64,000 nucleotides of DNA from Gemmatimonadota bacterium (GTDB taxonomy: Bacteria; Gemmatimonadota; Gemmatimonadetes; Longimicrobiales; Gaopeijiaceae): contig JADFSR010000010.1 in NCBI GenBank assembly GCA_022560615.1, positions 36,974-100,973 of the forward strand, in the 5' to 3' direction. The stretch's first letter is position 1. Each line of letters starts with the position of its first letter. The notes beneath the pieces are model-generated. The model searched no databases. It was not told where the DNA came from and saw nothing but the letters and a program-made list of their open reading frames with translations. A program made the translations under genes and the position numbers. Shown here piece by piece: positions 35,148 to 43,603 of the stretch.

Positions 35148-36137
35148 TCACCACTCCAAGAGGATCTTGCCGAAGTTCTGGTTCGATTCCATGTAGCGGT
35201 GGGCGTCGGCGGCTTGGGCGGCTGGAAAGACGGTGTCGATCACGGGTTGAAGGGTGCCGTCGTCGAAGCCAGGTAGGACGTGCGTTTCGAAGGCTCGGGC
35301 CAGGACGGCTTTCTCCTCGACGGGGCGAGCGCGCAGGACGGTGCCGCGAATCGATCCGCGACGGCCCATGAGGGCTCTCAGGTCGATCTCGGCCTTGAGG
35401 CCGCCCGGCACGCCGACCACGATGTGCCGTCCACGCTCGGCGAGCACTCGCTGGTTCCCCGCCAGGTAGGGTCCTCCCACGAGGTCCAAGATGACGTCCA
35501 CGCCACGGCCCCCGGTCAGCTCCATCACGCGGTCCGGCCAGCCCTCCTCCGCCACAACCCCGTGCCCGAGGCCGAGCTCCGCGGCGCGCTCGAGCTTCGC
35601 GGGCGTCCGGGATGTGCCGATTACGGTCGCTCCGGCCCTCGTGCCGAGCTGTAGCGCTGCCGTGCCCACGCCACTTCCGACCGCGTGCACGAGGAGGGTC
35701 TCGCCCTGGAGGAGGCCTTCCTGCACGAAGGCCGCGTCGAAGGCGGTCATGAAGACCTCGGGTAGGGCGCCTACTCGGAGCAACTCCATGTGTGCAGGGG
35801 CGGTGACCGCGGTGCTCGCGCTCTCGACTATGAACTCGGCGTACCCACCGCCGCCGGTGATGCCCATGACCGCTTCGCCGACCGCGAAGCGCTCGACCCC
35901 CCGACCGACGGCCTCGACCGTGCCCGCATACTCCAGTCCCAGGATGTGCTCGTGGTACCCGGGGGGAGCGGGATACCGGCCCGCGCGTTGCAGCAGATCG
36001 GCCCGATTCACGCCTGACGAAGCGACGCGTACGAGCAGATCTCCCTCGCCGGGTACAGGCCGCTCGACGTCCTGCATCTCGAGAACGTCTGCGTCGCCTG
36101 ATTCGCGCATGACGATCGCGCGCATGGAGTCACTCAT
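35148..36137 (-). CDS. NAD(P)H:quinone oxidoreductase, PIG3/QOR family
   Basis: This 329-residue zinc-free MDR-family enzyme has MRAIVMRESGDADVLEM at the start, then SSGVNRADLLQRAGRYPAPPG (the quinone-pocket segment). GLEYAGTVEAVG and the NADPH site HAVGSGVGTAALQLG follow, and it ends NQNFGKILLEW as in the TP53I3/PIG3 group. It lacks the structural-zinc cysteines of alcohol dehydrogenases. It reduces quinones or activated enones with NADPH. ATG 36137 is used; the frame stays open upstream to 36407 but that part is antisense to the exonuclease. It ends 1 bp after sucA ends, convergent. Confidence 0.9.
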   Translation of the reverse strand: MSDSMRAIVMRESGDADVLEMQDVERPVPGEGDLLVRVASSGVNRADLLQRAGRYPAPPGYHEHILGLEYAGTVEAVGRGVERFAVGEAVMGITGGGGYAEFIVESASTAVTAPAHMELLRVGALPEVFMTAFDAAFVQEGLLQGETLLVHAVGSGVGTAALQLGTRAGATVIGTSRTPAKLERAAELGLGHGVVAEEGWPDRVMELTGGRGVDVILDLVGGPYLAGNQRVLAERGRHIVVGVPGGLKAEIDLRALMGRRGSIRGTVLRARPVEEKAVLARAFETHVLPGFDDGTLQPVIDTVFPAAQAADAHRYMESNQNFGKILLEW

Positions 36138-36185
36138 GGAGTCACCGTAGTCCTTTTTAAGCCCGCCCACTACCTTTCCGGTCCC

Positions 36186-37010
36186 ATGAAACTGCCCTTC
36201 GAGCTGGTCCGGCCCCTCATCTTCTTCGATCTCGAGACCACGGGTCTCGATGTGAAGAACGACCGGATCGTCGAGCTCGCGCTCATCAAGGTCACGCCCC
36301 AGGGGGACGTGCTCGAGCGCGTGCGACGGTACAACCCGGGCCTGCCGATTCCCCCCGAGGCCACGGCCGTGCACGGCATCACCGACGACGACGTCGCCGA
36401 CGAGCACCCGTTTTGCCGAACCGCGAGGAACCTTAACGACGAGCTTCTCGCGGGCTGCGACCTATGCGGGTTCAACATTCGGCGCTTCGATCTGCACATG
36501 CTCATCGCGGAGTTCAGACGCTGTGGCATTCGCTTCACTCTCGACGGCCGTCGCGTGCTCGACATGCAGAACATCTTCCATCGCGAGGAGCCACGAGACC
36601 TCTCCGCCGCGGCACGATTCTATTTGGGCCGTGAGCACGAAGAGGCACACACCGCTCTGGGCGATATCCGGACCTCGGCGGCGGTGCTCGGTGCCCAGCT
36701 CGAGCGGTACCCGCACATCCCGCAGGACTTGGATGCGCTGCACGCCTATTGCGACGAGTTCTCGCCGTTCCGTACGGAGGTCGACCGCTGGTTCAGCAGC
36801 GCCGAAGAAGGACGTGTCTTTCGGCGTGGGAAGCACCAGGGCCAACCGCTGGCGCAGGTCGCGGCCGAGGCGCCGGACTACTTGCGTTGGATGCTCGACG
36901 TCGAAGACATGGACGAGGACGTGCTGAGCATCGTCCAGGAAGCCGTCACCACTTCCGCGCCACCCGAATTACCGCTTTCAGACCCGAGCAATGGGAGTGA
37001 ATCAGCATGA
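36186..37010 (+). CDS. DEDDh 3'-5' exonuclease (DnaQ/ExoX-like)
   Basis: This 274-residue protein opens with IFFDLETTGLDVKNDRIVELA (Exo I: Asp15, Glu17). It has a CGFNIRRFDLHML Exo II region and HEEAHTALGDIRTSA for Exo III with the catalytic histidine. A C-terminal segment, VFRRGKHQGQPLAQVAAEAPDYLRWML, matches the small domain of ExoX-type nucleases that follows the catalytic core. It should remove nucleotides from single-strand 3' ends in repair. Its stop overlaps the next gene by ATGA, which suggests joint transcription with a functionally unrelated secreted protein. Confidence 0.88.
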   Translation: MKLPFELVRPLIFFDLETTGLDVKNDRIVELALIKVTPQGDVLERVRRYNPGLPIPPEATAVHGITDDDVADEHPFCRTARNLNDELLAGCDLCGFNIRRFDLHMLIAEFRRCGIRFTLDGRRVLDMQNIFHREEPRDLSAAARFYLGREHEEAHTALGDIRTSAAVLGAQLERYPHIPQDLDALHAYCDEFSPFRTEVDRWFSSAEEGRVFRRGKHQGQPLAQVAAEAPDYLRWMLDVEDMDEDVLSIVQEAVTTSAPPELPLSDPSNGSESA

Positions 37011-39988
37011 CGTACATGAGCCGTCTCTCCAGCACGCTACTAGCCTTCGTCGCGGTCGCTTCGACCACTCAATCGCTGTCGGCTCAGACGCCGATCACGA
37101 GCGAGGACATGGTCAACTTCCACCCTCGCGTGATCGGGCCCGCGGTAACCGGGGGACGGGTGCACGACGTAGAGGCGATCCCAGACGACCCTTCGACGAT
37201 CTACGTGGCTTCCGCCTCCGGCGGCCTTTGGAAGAGCGTCAACCGCGGCCAGACGTGGAGGAACGTATTCGACGATATGGAGGTGAGCACTTTCGGGGAC
37301 GTGGCGCTCGCTCTCTCCGACCCCGAGATCATATACGCCGGGACAGGTGAGCAGCAGAACCGTCAGAGCACGTCGTACGGAAACGGCGTGTACCGCTCGG
37401 ACGACGGGGGCGAGACGTGGCGACACCTCGGGCTGGAGGAAACGCGGCACATCGGTAGGGTGCGCATCCACCCCACCAACCCCGACGTCGCGTATGTGGC
37501 GGCTTTGGGAAACCTGTGGGCGGCGTCCGCGGAGCGCGGCGTCTTCAAGACCACTGACGGCGGCCGCTCCTGGCAGAAGGTCTTGTACATCGACGAGTAC
37601 ACCGGTGCGGTGGACCTCGTAATGGACGCCTCCGACCCCAACACGCTCTACGCCGCGACATATCAGAGGCTACGTCGTGCATGGGGCTTCAACGGTGGCG
37701 GGCCCGGGAGCGGCATCTACAAGACCATCGACGGGGGAGCCAACTGGAACGAACTCGAAGGCGGGCTGCCCGCAGGCGACAAGGGTCGCATCGGCATCGC
37801 GATCTCGGAGTCGAACCCGCAGGTGCTCAACGCGCTCATCGAGCACGCCGACAGGGACCTTCAGGGTACCTACCGCACTGAGAACGGCGGACTCACCTGG
37901 GAACGCGTGAACGCTCTCAATGGCCGCCCCATGTACTACTCGCACATCTTCATCGACCCGAACGACGAGAACCGAGTCTACGAGCTCGCGACGGACTCGT
38001 ACGTGAGCCGTGACGGAGGCCGCACCTTCACGGAGATCGCCCGGCGACCGACGTATGACGTTGGGGTGCATGCGGATCACCACACGCTTTGGATCGACCC
38101 GAACGACTCGGAGCACCTCTACCTGGGCGGGGACGCCGGCTTGCACGAGAGCTACGATGGGGGGGGCAACTTCCAGAGGATCAACAACTTTCCCATCGCC
38201 CAGTTCTACGCGCTCGCCGTCGACATGCGCGATCCGTACTGGGTGTATGGTGGGCTCCAGGACAACCACTCGTTCATGGGGCCGTCCCAGACGCGCCGCT
38301 GGGCCGGCATCCTCAACGACGATTGGATGCAGTCCGGGTTCGGCGACGGCATGTACTGGGCAGCCGACCCGAGGGACGCCCGATACTCGTACGGCAGCTC
38401 GAACGGCGGCAGCTACTTCCGCTACGACACGAAGACAGGCGACATGCTCGACGTTTCGCCGATCGAGCCGCCCGGAGAGAACTACCGCTTCGACTGGACG
38501 TCGCCGATGATGCTCTCCCAGCACGATCCGGACGTGCTGTACGTGGCCGGCAACCGGCTCTTCATCTCCCACAACCGCGGCTCGTCGTGGGAGCGCACGG
38601 AGGACCTGAGCCGGCAGATCGACCGCGACGAGCTCGACATGATGGGGATCAAGGGTCGCGACATCACGATCTCGAGGAACGACGGCACGGGCAGCTTCGG
38701 GGAAGCCGTGACCCTGGACGAATCGCCCATCGACCCGAGCGTGCTGTGGGTCGGCTTCGACGACGGCAACCTGCAAGTGAGCCGCGACCACGGAGCGACG
38801 TGGAGCGAGGTCTCCCGGAACGTACCGGGAATCGCGGACGGCACGTACGTGAGCCGTATCACAGCCTCGTATCGCTCGCCGGGCACGGCGTACGCCGCCT
38901 TCGACGGTCACCGCGACGGAGACTTCGCTCCCTACGTCTTCCGCACAGAGGACTTCGGCGGGTCGTGGGAGCCGCTTCAGTCGACGCTGCCGGAGCTGGG
39001 CGTCGTGAACGTGATCGTCGAGCACCCCGACAATACCGACGTGCTCTTCCTCGGTACCGAGCACCACGCGTTCGCAAGCACGGACGCTGGGACGAACTGG
39101 GCCGAGATCCCCAACCTGCCGACCACACACTACGACGACATGCTCATCCACCCGCGCGACAAGGACCTTGTGCTCGCGACGCACGGCCGGTCCTTCTGGA
39201 TCTTGGACGACACGCGCGCGCTCGCCGAGTGGGGGAACGCCTCCGGCCCAGTGACGGTCTTCTCGGCCGACCGGGGCACGATTCAGCTCTACCGCAAGGA
39301 CACCTCGTACCGCGGGCAGGCCGCGTTCGCCGGCACGAATCCGGTCGATGGCGTCGAGATCACGTACAAGCTGGGCGCGGGCAGCGGTGAGGCCACTCTG
39401 ACGGTCACGAACGCCATGGGCAACACGGTGCGCGAGATGGGGGTCCCTTCCACCGAGGGCACCCACCGGGTCAACTGGGATCTGCGTCACTCGATTCCTG
39501 GCAGCCTCGAGACATGGCAGCGCTTCACGAACCCGGAGCTCGCCCGGCCCATCGGGCAGCGAGGGCCCTGGGTCTCGCCGGGTTCTTACACGGTCACTGT
39601 GAATGCCCGCGGCACCAGCGCGTCCACTCGAGTGGAGGTGAGAGGCGACCCGGAGATGCCGATCACGGTCGCGATGTACGAGTCTCGCGAGCGCTTCATG
39701 CTCGACCTGATCGCGCTCACCGACGAGATCGAGACGTACCGGCGCGAGAACGGCTTTGGCGGAGGTGGCCGGGGCGGAGGCGGCCGGGGCCGAGGCGGCC
39801 GGGGCGGCCGTCCTCCGATAGACACACCGGCGGGCAAGCTCGCCGCGGCGGCGCGCACGGTTCAACAGGTCTACGGCGCGCTGAACGGCAGCGGTGTGAG
39901 ACCGGGAACGCTCTATCCGCCTACGGAGAGCCAACGCGCTGCCGTGCAGACCGCGCGCGCGCTGTTCGAGGAAGTGCGCGGAGGCTAG
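37007..39988 (+). CDS. Secreted VPS10/BNR-repeat beta-propeller protein
   Basis: This 993-residue protein has a signal peptide (LSSTLLAFVAVASTTQ) ending LSAQ. It carries many sortilin/BNR repeats of the form YRSDDGGETWRHL, FKTTDGGRSWQKV and YKTIDGGANWNEL, which build a ten-bladed propeller. FVLATHGRSFWILDDT marks the end of the propeller and a beta-sandwich follows (about 750-880). A helical C-terminal region contains a Gly/Arg-rich linker (about 917-942). Such proteins are abundant in Gemmatimonadota and Acidobacteriota and are often annotated as glycosyl hydrolases, without biochemical proof. It overlaps the exonuclease stop by 4 nt. Confidence 0.85.
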   Translation: MTYMSRLSSTLLAFVAVASTTQSLSAQTPITSEDMVNFHPRVIGPAVTGGRVHDVEAIPDDPSTIYVASASGGLWKSVNRGQTWRNVFDDMEVSTFGDVALALSDPEIIYAGTGEQQNRQSTSYGNGVYRSDDGGETWRHLGLEETRHIGRVRIHPTNPDVAYVAALGNLWAASAERGVFKTTDGGRSWQKVLYIDEYTGAVDLVMDASDPNTLYAATYQRLRRAWGFNGGGPGSGIYKTIDGGANWNELEGGLPAGDKGRIGIAISESNPQVLNALIEHADRDLQGTYRTENGGLTWERVNALNGRPMYYSHIFIDPNDENRVYELATDSYVSRDGGRTFTEIARRPTYDVGVHADHHTLWIDPNDSEHLYLGGDAGLHESYDGGGNFQRINNFPIAQFYALAVDMRDPYWVYGGLQDNHSFMGPSQTRRWAGILNDDWMQSGFGDGMYWAADPRDARYSYGSSNGGSYFRYDTKTGDMLDVSPIEPPGENYRFDWTSPMMLSQHDPDVLYVAGNRLFISHNRGSSWERTEDLSRQIDRDELDMMGIKGRDITISRNDGTGSFGEAVTLDESPIDPSVLWVGFDDGNLQVSRDHGATWSEVSRNVPGIADGTYVSRITASYRSPGTAYAAFDGHRDGDFAPYVFRTEDFGGSWEPLQSTLPELGVVNVIVEHPDNTDVLFLGTEHHAFASTDAGTNWAEIPNLPTTHYDDMLIHPRDKDLVLATHGRSFWILDDTRALAEWGNASGPVTVFSADRGTIQLYRKDTSYRGQAAFAGTNPVDGVEITYKLGAGSGEATLTVTNAMGNTVREMGVPSTEGTHRVNWDLRHSIPGSLETWQRFTNPELARPIGQRGPWVSPGSYTVTVNARGTSASTRVEVRGDPEMPITVAMYESRERFMLDLIALTDEIETYRRENGFGGGGRGGGGRGRGGRGGRPPIDTPAGKLAAAARTVQQVYGALNGSGVRPGTLYPPTESQRAAVQTARALFEEVRGG

Positions 39989-40200
39989 CGGCCCGACGGC
40001 CGCTTCGTCACGACTTCGACCGTACCCAAGCGACCCGATCTCGCCCGGGGGCCGCACGTCGACCGCGACGCCAGCGAGCGCGATAGGACGAGGCGTGAGC
40101 GCGAGCACATCACCGAGCACGATCGGCGTCTCGGCCGCCAGCGCATCGCACGCGAAGTGGTGGGTGCTGATGATCTGCGTGCCGCGCGCAAGGGCGTCGA
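39989..40200 (-). pseudogene. Remnant of a carboxypeptidase-regulatory-like domain protein
   Basis: On the minus strand the sequence reads LDALARGTQIISTHHFACDA, then LAAETPIVLGDVLALTPRPI and ALAGVAVDVRPPGEIGSLG. A one-base frame change then gives TVEVVTKRPSGR and a stop. The LTPRPIALAGVAV segment is the typical end of the CarboxypepD_reg domain before the plug in TonB-receptor-like proteins. There is no start. The first part (ARGTQI) matches exactly where the 54.3-kb remnant breaks off, so the two pieces may once have been one gene or close paralogues. Confidence 0.5.
40170..40200. repeat. 31-bp direct repeat, left copy
   Basis: This sequence matches 54310-54340 at 30 of 31 positions in the same orientation. 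It encodes DALARGTQI in a carboxypeptidase-regulatory-domain remnant, and the other copy encodes DAVARGTQI. Flanks differ on both sides of each copy, so the repeats bound the 40.2-54.3 kb block. Confidence 0.8.
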
Positions 40201-40612
40201 GTGATGATCGTCGGCTCTATCCTGCTGGCGTTCGGGCTCTAATCTTCGAGCCTCGGTTGCCGCTGGTGTTGCTGCAGGAGGATCTGCTCGCGGTCCTCCC
40301 TCCCCGTCGCGTGTTACGTAGTATGGTCCCTGAACTCAACAGTGTGCCTCAACCCATTCGCGAGACAGCCTTTGGGCTTCGGCAATTTGTCCACGGGTGA
40401 TCCGGGCGCCACCCTCGCTTCGCTCCGCGACGGCCACGGCCCGACCGACAGGTGGCAATCTCGGCTATTCGGCGCGTATCACAGGCTGGCACGTGGCGGT
40501 CACCGTGTCGCCGACCTGGCGTGTGTGAAGCAGGAGTTTTTCGCCGAGCACGGACGCTTCACCGCCCTACGCAGCGCTTGCCAGGCCCAGCGGGCCCACT
40601 CATGTTGCGACC

Positions 40613-41035
40613 ATGAAGAAACCCCGGAGAATCCTCGTCATCGCGGGCATCGTCCCCTTCCTCGCGGGCTGCATGGGCACACTTGCTCAACCGCTCCCTG
40701 AGCCCGCGCTGCGATCCTCCACCAACGTCCGCGGCGTCGTCCTCGGCGACCCGGAGTCGGGCGAGCGCATCGAGTTCAGTCGGGTGGATCACGTCGAGTG
40801 GACCGATTCGACGCTCTCGATCGTCGGGGCGCTCGCGACCCCGGACGGAGGCGGGACGGACGGGAGCAACACTACGCGGGCGCGCACCTTTGCGCTCTCC
40901 GACATCGGCGCAGTGCTGGTGGCGGGAGTCGAACCGAACAAGACCTCGCTCCTGATCGCAGGGGTGCTCGTGGGGGTCACCGTGATCGGCGCCTTTCTCG
41001 TCACGGGCAAGACCACCGCAACCACGATCTTCTGA
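40613..41035 (+). CDS. Predicted lipoprotein of unknown function
   Basis: This 140-residue protein begins MKKPRRILVIAGIVPFLAGC, a lipoprotein signal with lipobox LAGC. The middle is a beta-rich segment (VRGVVLGDPESGERIEF; VDHVEWTDSTLSIVG). The end has a single hydrophobic span (SLLIAGVLVGVTVIGAFLV) that could sit in the membrane. The same plan (lipobox, middle domain, late hydrophobic stretch) is seen in the lipoprotein at 60.1-60.6 kb. They may be distant relatives. The function is unknown. Confidence 0.65.
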   Translation: MKKPRRILVIAGIVPFLAGCMGTLAQPLPEPALRSSTNVRGVVLGDPESGERIEFSRVDHVEWTDSTLSIVGALATPDGGGTDGSNTTRARTFALSDIGAVLVAGVEPNKTSLLIAGVLVGVTVIGAFLVTGKTTATTIF

Positions 41036-41134
41036 GGGGCGTCCCGGACTGGCTGCTCCGGCACGTGGCATGCCGCCGGCCTCGCGGCCTCGCTGGCGCA
41101 GCCCCGAGGCCGAGGACCCAGAGGCGGCGCCAGT

Positions 41135-41953
41135 TCACCGCATGCGCGTCCAGATGAGGACGGCGCCGCACCCGCCCGTTGCCTCGAACGCCGCAGGCGT
41201 CCTGGCGGGGCTCGTGTAGATCTCGACTGCTTCCACGTCGGAGGGATCGACGAAGTCGTCCGGACGCACCGCCGTCTGGGGGCTGCGGCGGTTCCTGCTC
41301 CCCAACGCGACGACTGTCCCGTCGATGAAGAGTGTGGGCGAGCAGTAGTCGGCGCCTTGGCGAACGAGGATCTCGGGCTTCAGCACTCCGGTGGGCGCGA
41401 CGCGGCTGGGTGCTGGCGTGACCACCCGAAAGCGGGGGATCCCCCTCAGCGCGTCGGTCAGGTCCTCGATCGCCACCCGCTGGATCTCCTCCCGCTCGAT
41501 GAAGTGCCCGAGCCCGAGGTCCCGTCGCTCGTAGAACCCGACGGTGCGTAGGTCGCGGACGCCCCCCTCCACCGCGACCGTGATCGGGTCCACCGGGATC
41601 GGCGCCCGTCTCATGCCGATTAACAGCTCGAAGACGCCGTTCTCACCAAGCTCGAAGAGCCCGTCCACGACGGCCCGGTATCCCGTCCGCGTCACGTAGA
41701 GGAAGTACGAACCCACGGCCGGCGCACGCACGGAAAAGTGGCCGTCGTCGTCGGCGAGGGTGGCAACGACCAGCTCGCTGCCCGGGGCGAGGAGGCCCAC
41801 GTAGGCCAGTACGACGGGCTCGGCCGACTCGGAGTCGACAACCCTGCCGCGGATGACCTGGCCGTGCAACGGCACCGCGCCGGCCAGCCAGGCGCCAACC
41901 GCGAACGCCGCCGCCGCGAAGGCCCTTCGCATTCGATGTCCCGCACGCATCAC
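41135..41953 (-). CDS. Plug-only TonB-receptor-like protein with carboxypeptidase-regulatory domain
   Basis: This 272-residue exported protein has a signal ending LHGQ. A carboxypeptidase-regulatory fold follows (VIRGRVVDSESAEPVVLAYV to about 105), and then a plug-like region with EIQRVAIEDLTDALRGIP, LFIDGTVV and VEAVEIYTSPARTPAAF. It ends GGCGAVLIWTRMR. The beta-barrel of TonB-dependent receptors is absent, so it cannot form a channel alone. It may act in the periplasm or as a decoy or partner plug for SusC1. Double ATG at the start, with GAGGAAG upstream. It is 216 bp downstream of SusD1 on the same strand, beyond a terminator. Confidence 0.75.
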   Translation of the reverse strand: MMRAGHRMRRAFAAAAFAVGAWLAGAVPLHGQVIRGRVVDSESAEPVVLAYVGLLAPGSELVVATLADDDGHFSVRAPAVGSYFLYVTRTGYRAVVDGLFELGENGVFELLIGMRRAPIPVDPITVAVEGGVRDLRTVGFYERRDLGLGHFIEREEIQRVAIEDLTDALRGIPRFRVVTPAPSRVAPTGVLKPEILVRQGADYCSPTLFIDGTVVALGSRNRRSPQTAVRPDDFVDPSDVEAVEIYTSPARTPAAFEATGGCGAVLIWTRMR

Positions 41954-42069
41954 TTCCTCGTTCGGCTCCCGCCCCGCGTCCCTCCGTCGGGTACTCCCCG
42001 TGGTTCAACCGGCCTCCCGTCGTGGCCTCCCGTCGTGCACCCGGGCACATACGGATGGCCCCGAAAAGC

Positions 42070-42101
42070 GTTACCCCCGCCGGCGAGCCGGCGGGGGTAA
42101 C
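42070..42101 (-). terminator. Rho-independent-type terminator after SusD1
   Basis: A perfect 14-bp inverted repeat (GTTACCCCCGCCGG at 42070-42083, complement at 42088-42101, loop of 4) lies about 70 bp past the SusD1 stop. In the minus direction it is followed by GCTTTTCGG, a short T-run. It should end the SusC1-SusD1 message before the plug-only gene. Confidence 0.75.
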
Positions 42102-42169
42102 TGTACCCGGTCGAGTGTGGGTTCGGCGCTACGACGGACGCCCGTACCCGCAACTCCGGTGGGCGAGAC

Positions 42170-43603
42170 TCATCCGCACGTCATCGTCTCGCTCCCCAAG
42201 CCCGTCAACAACGTCTCGCCGCGGAGGGCGTCGTTGAGCGTGCACTCGATCTCAGGGATCGGCCAGCACGAGACCCTCCTGGCCTCGGAGTCCCAGAAGA
42301 CGATCCCTCCGTCGAGGAAGGGGTGGTTCCAACGATGCAGGTCCCACACCCTCCGTCCTTCCAACCATGTGGTGAGCCAACGCTCGCCGTCCAGGATCGA
42401 CCAGCCGTCCACACCCGCTCCGGTGACATCTCCCGTGCTCGCGTCGTACGCGTTGGGATACTCCAACGCGCCGCGCGTCGCCGGCTGGGCGATCGCCGCC
42501 AGCCCGTAAAAGGTGCGGACGTCGTTGATCCTGGCCGTGAACGTGGCGAGGTCGTTGCTCACAAGCGCAGCCTCCGCCTCGATCAGACGCATCTCGACGC
42601 CCGTCGCCACCGGGATGTCCGACCCTTCGTCGAGGTACTTGTCCTGCCGGTAGTGCGCCGTGACCCCGTCCGCCCCCTGGTGCGACGTACAACCGGCCGC
42701 GTTGGTGGGCGTCACGTCCGAGTTCTTGGGGTTATCGGGATCGTCGAACGTACCGCAGATGGTGAACGGCGCCCGCGGATCCTGCGAGTCGAGCTGCCAC
42801 GCGTACGTCCCGAAGACGCCACCCTCCGCACGGCCCCCCGTCTCGACATAGACGAAGTTATTGTTCGACTGGAGGCTGAAGATCGCCGACAGCACGAAGT
42901 CCGTCGGGACCTGCTGGGCATGGGTCACCGCTTGCCCGAAATCGCCCTTGCCCATGTAGGCCTGCGCCAGCCCGGCGCGCGACGCCATCGCGAAGTCGGC
43001 GCCGGCACTCCCGGCGGCCGTGCCGATGGTGATCGCCCGATTGAACGCCACGACGGCACTGTCGAACGCCACCTCCCTGGGCTGGACGGGGCCGGCGAGT
43101 TCGGGGTCGAAGTCAACACTATACACCACCTGACAGAAGTTCTCGCCGAAGGTCCGGTGGGCGAAGCCCATCAGCATCCACGCCCTGGACGCGAGCTCGC
43201 TGGTAGTCTCGTCGAAGTCCTCCAGGCTCGTCATCCGGCCCCACGCCTGCTGGCCCGTCCAGATCGTCTCGTGGATCTGTCCCCAGTCGCCGGCGGTCTC
43301 CTCCCAATCCATGGCGCCGCGGCGGAGGCGGCCAGTCTGGAAGTAGCTCCCGGTGCCGGCCAGACCATCGCCGAGCCGGGCGTTGTCGAAGGCGAAGCCC
43401 TCGACCATGGTGTTGAACTCGTTGGCGATGCCGTTCACCACCACGCGCATCAGGCTCGCGTCGTTCAGGGAATCGTCCGTGATCGCTCCGGGGTTTTGGA
43501 TGTCCAGGCTGCAGCTGGACAGAAGAAGAAGAACGAGACCCACCGCGAGGCCGCCCGCGGCCATGATCGGTCGCTTGCTCACCGTCCTCTGCGCGCGCGC
43601 CAT
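42170..43603 (-). CDS. SusD/RagB-family outer-membrane lipoprotein (SusD1)
   Basis: This 477-residue lipoprotein has its lipobox in LLLLSSCSLDIQNPG (cysteine about residue 31), so it is anchored to the outer membrane facing outward. The body has the helical TPR-like repeats of SusD with AWMLMGFAHRTFGENFC. The C-terminus has WLTTWLEGRRVWDLHRWNHP, the usual signature. It captures substrate over the SusC channel. The ATG overlaps the SusC1 stop (TGATG). The sequence resembles SusD2 but with clear differences, which suggests different ligands. Confidence 0.92.
   Translation of the reverse strand: MARAQRTVSKRPIMAAGGLAVGLVLLLLSSCSLDIQNPGAITDDSLNDASLMRVVVNGIANEFNTMVEGFAFDNARLGDGLAGTGSYFQTGRLRRGAMDWEETAGDWGQIHETIWTGQQAWGRMTSLEDFDETTSELASRAWMLMGFAHRTFGENFCQVVYSVDFDPELAGPVQPREVAFDSAVVAFNRAITIGTAAGSAGADFAMASRAGLAQAYMGKGDFGQAVTHAQQVPTDFVLSAIFSLQSNNNFVYVETGGRAEGGVFGTYAWQLDSQDPRAPFTICGTFDDPDNPKNSDVTPTNAAGCTSHQGADGVTAHYRQDKYLDEGSDIPVATGVEMRLIEAEAALVSNDLATFTARINDVRTFYGLAAIAQPATRGALEYPNAYDASTGDVTGAGVDGWSILDGERWLTTWLEGRRVWDLHRWNHPFLDGGIVFWDSEARRVSCWPIPEIECTLNDALRGETLLTGLGSETMTCG

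Larger units (their letters stand above)
39989..40612. other. Gene-poor stretch with a remnant at its left end
   Basis: No intact gene is seen over 624 bp. The left part (to 40200) holds a decayed piece on the minus strand, described separately. From 40201 to 40612 short open frames exist on both strands, but none has a start with a ribosome site or recognisable motifs. A 31-bp direct repeat shared with 54310-54340 marks 40170-40200. Confidence 0.5.

Noticed and set aside
35180..35200. GGTTCGATTCC resembling a tRNA T-loop
   Set aside because: It lies in the coding sequence of the quinone oxidoreductase (ESNQNF) and no cloverleaf can be built around it.
37670..40120. 816-codon open frame on the minus strand
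   Set aside because: It is antisense to the BNR-repeat protein, rich in Arg/Val/His as expected for a GC-rich shadow, and has no domain motifs.
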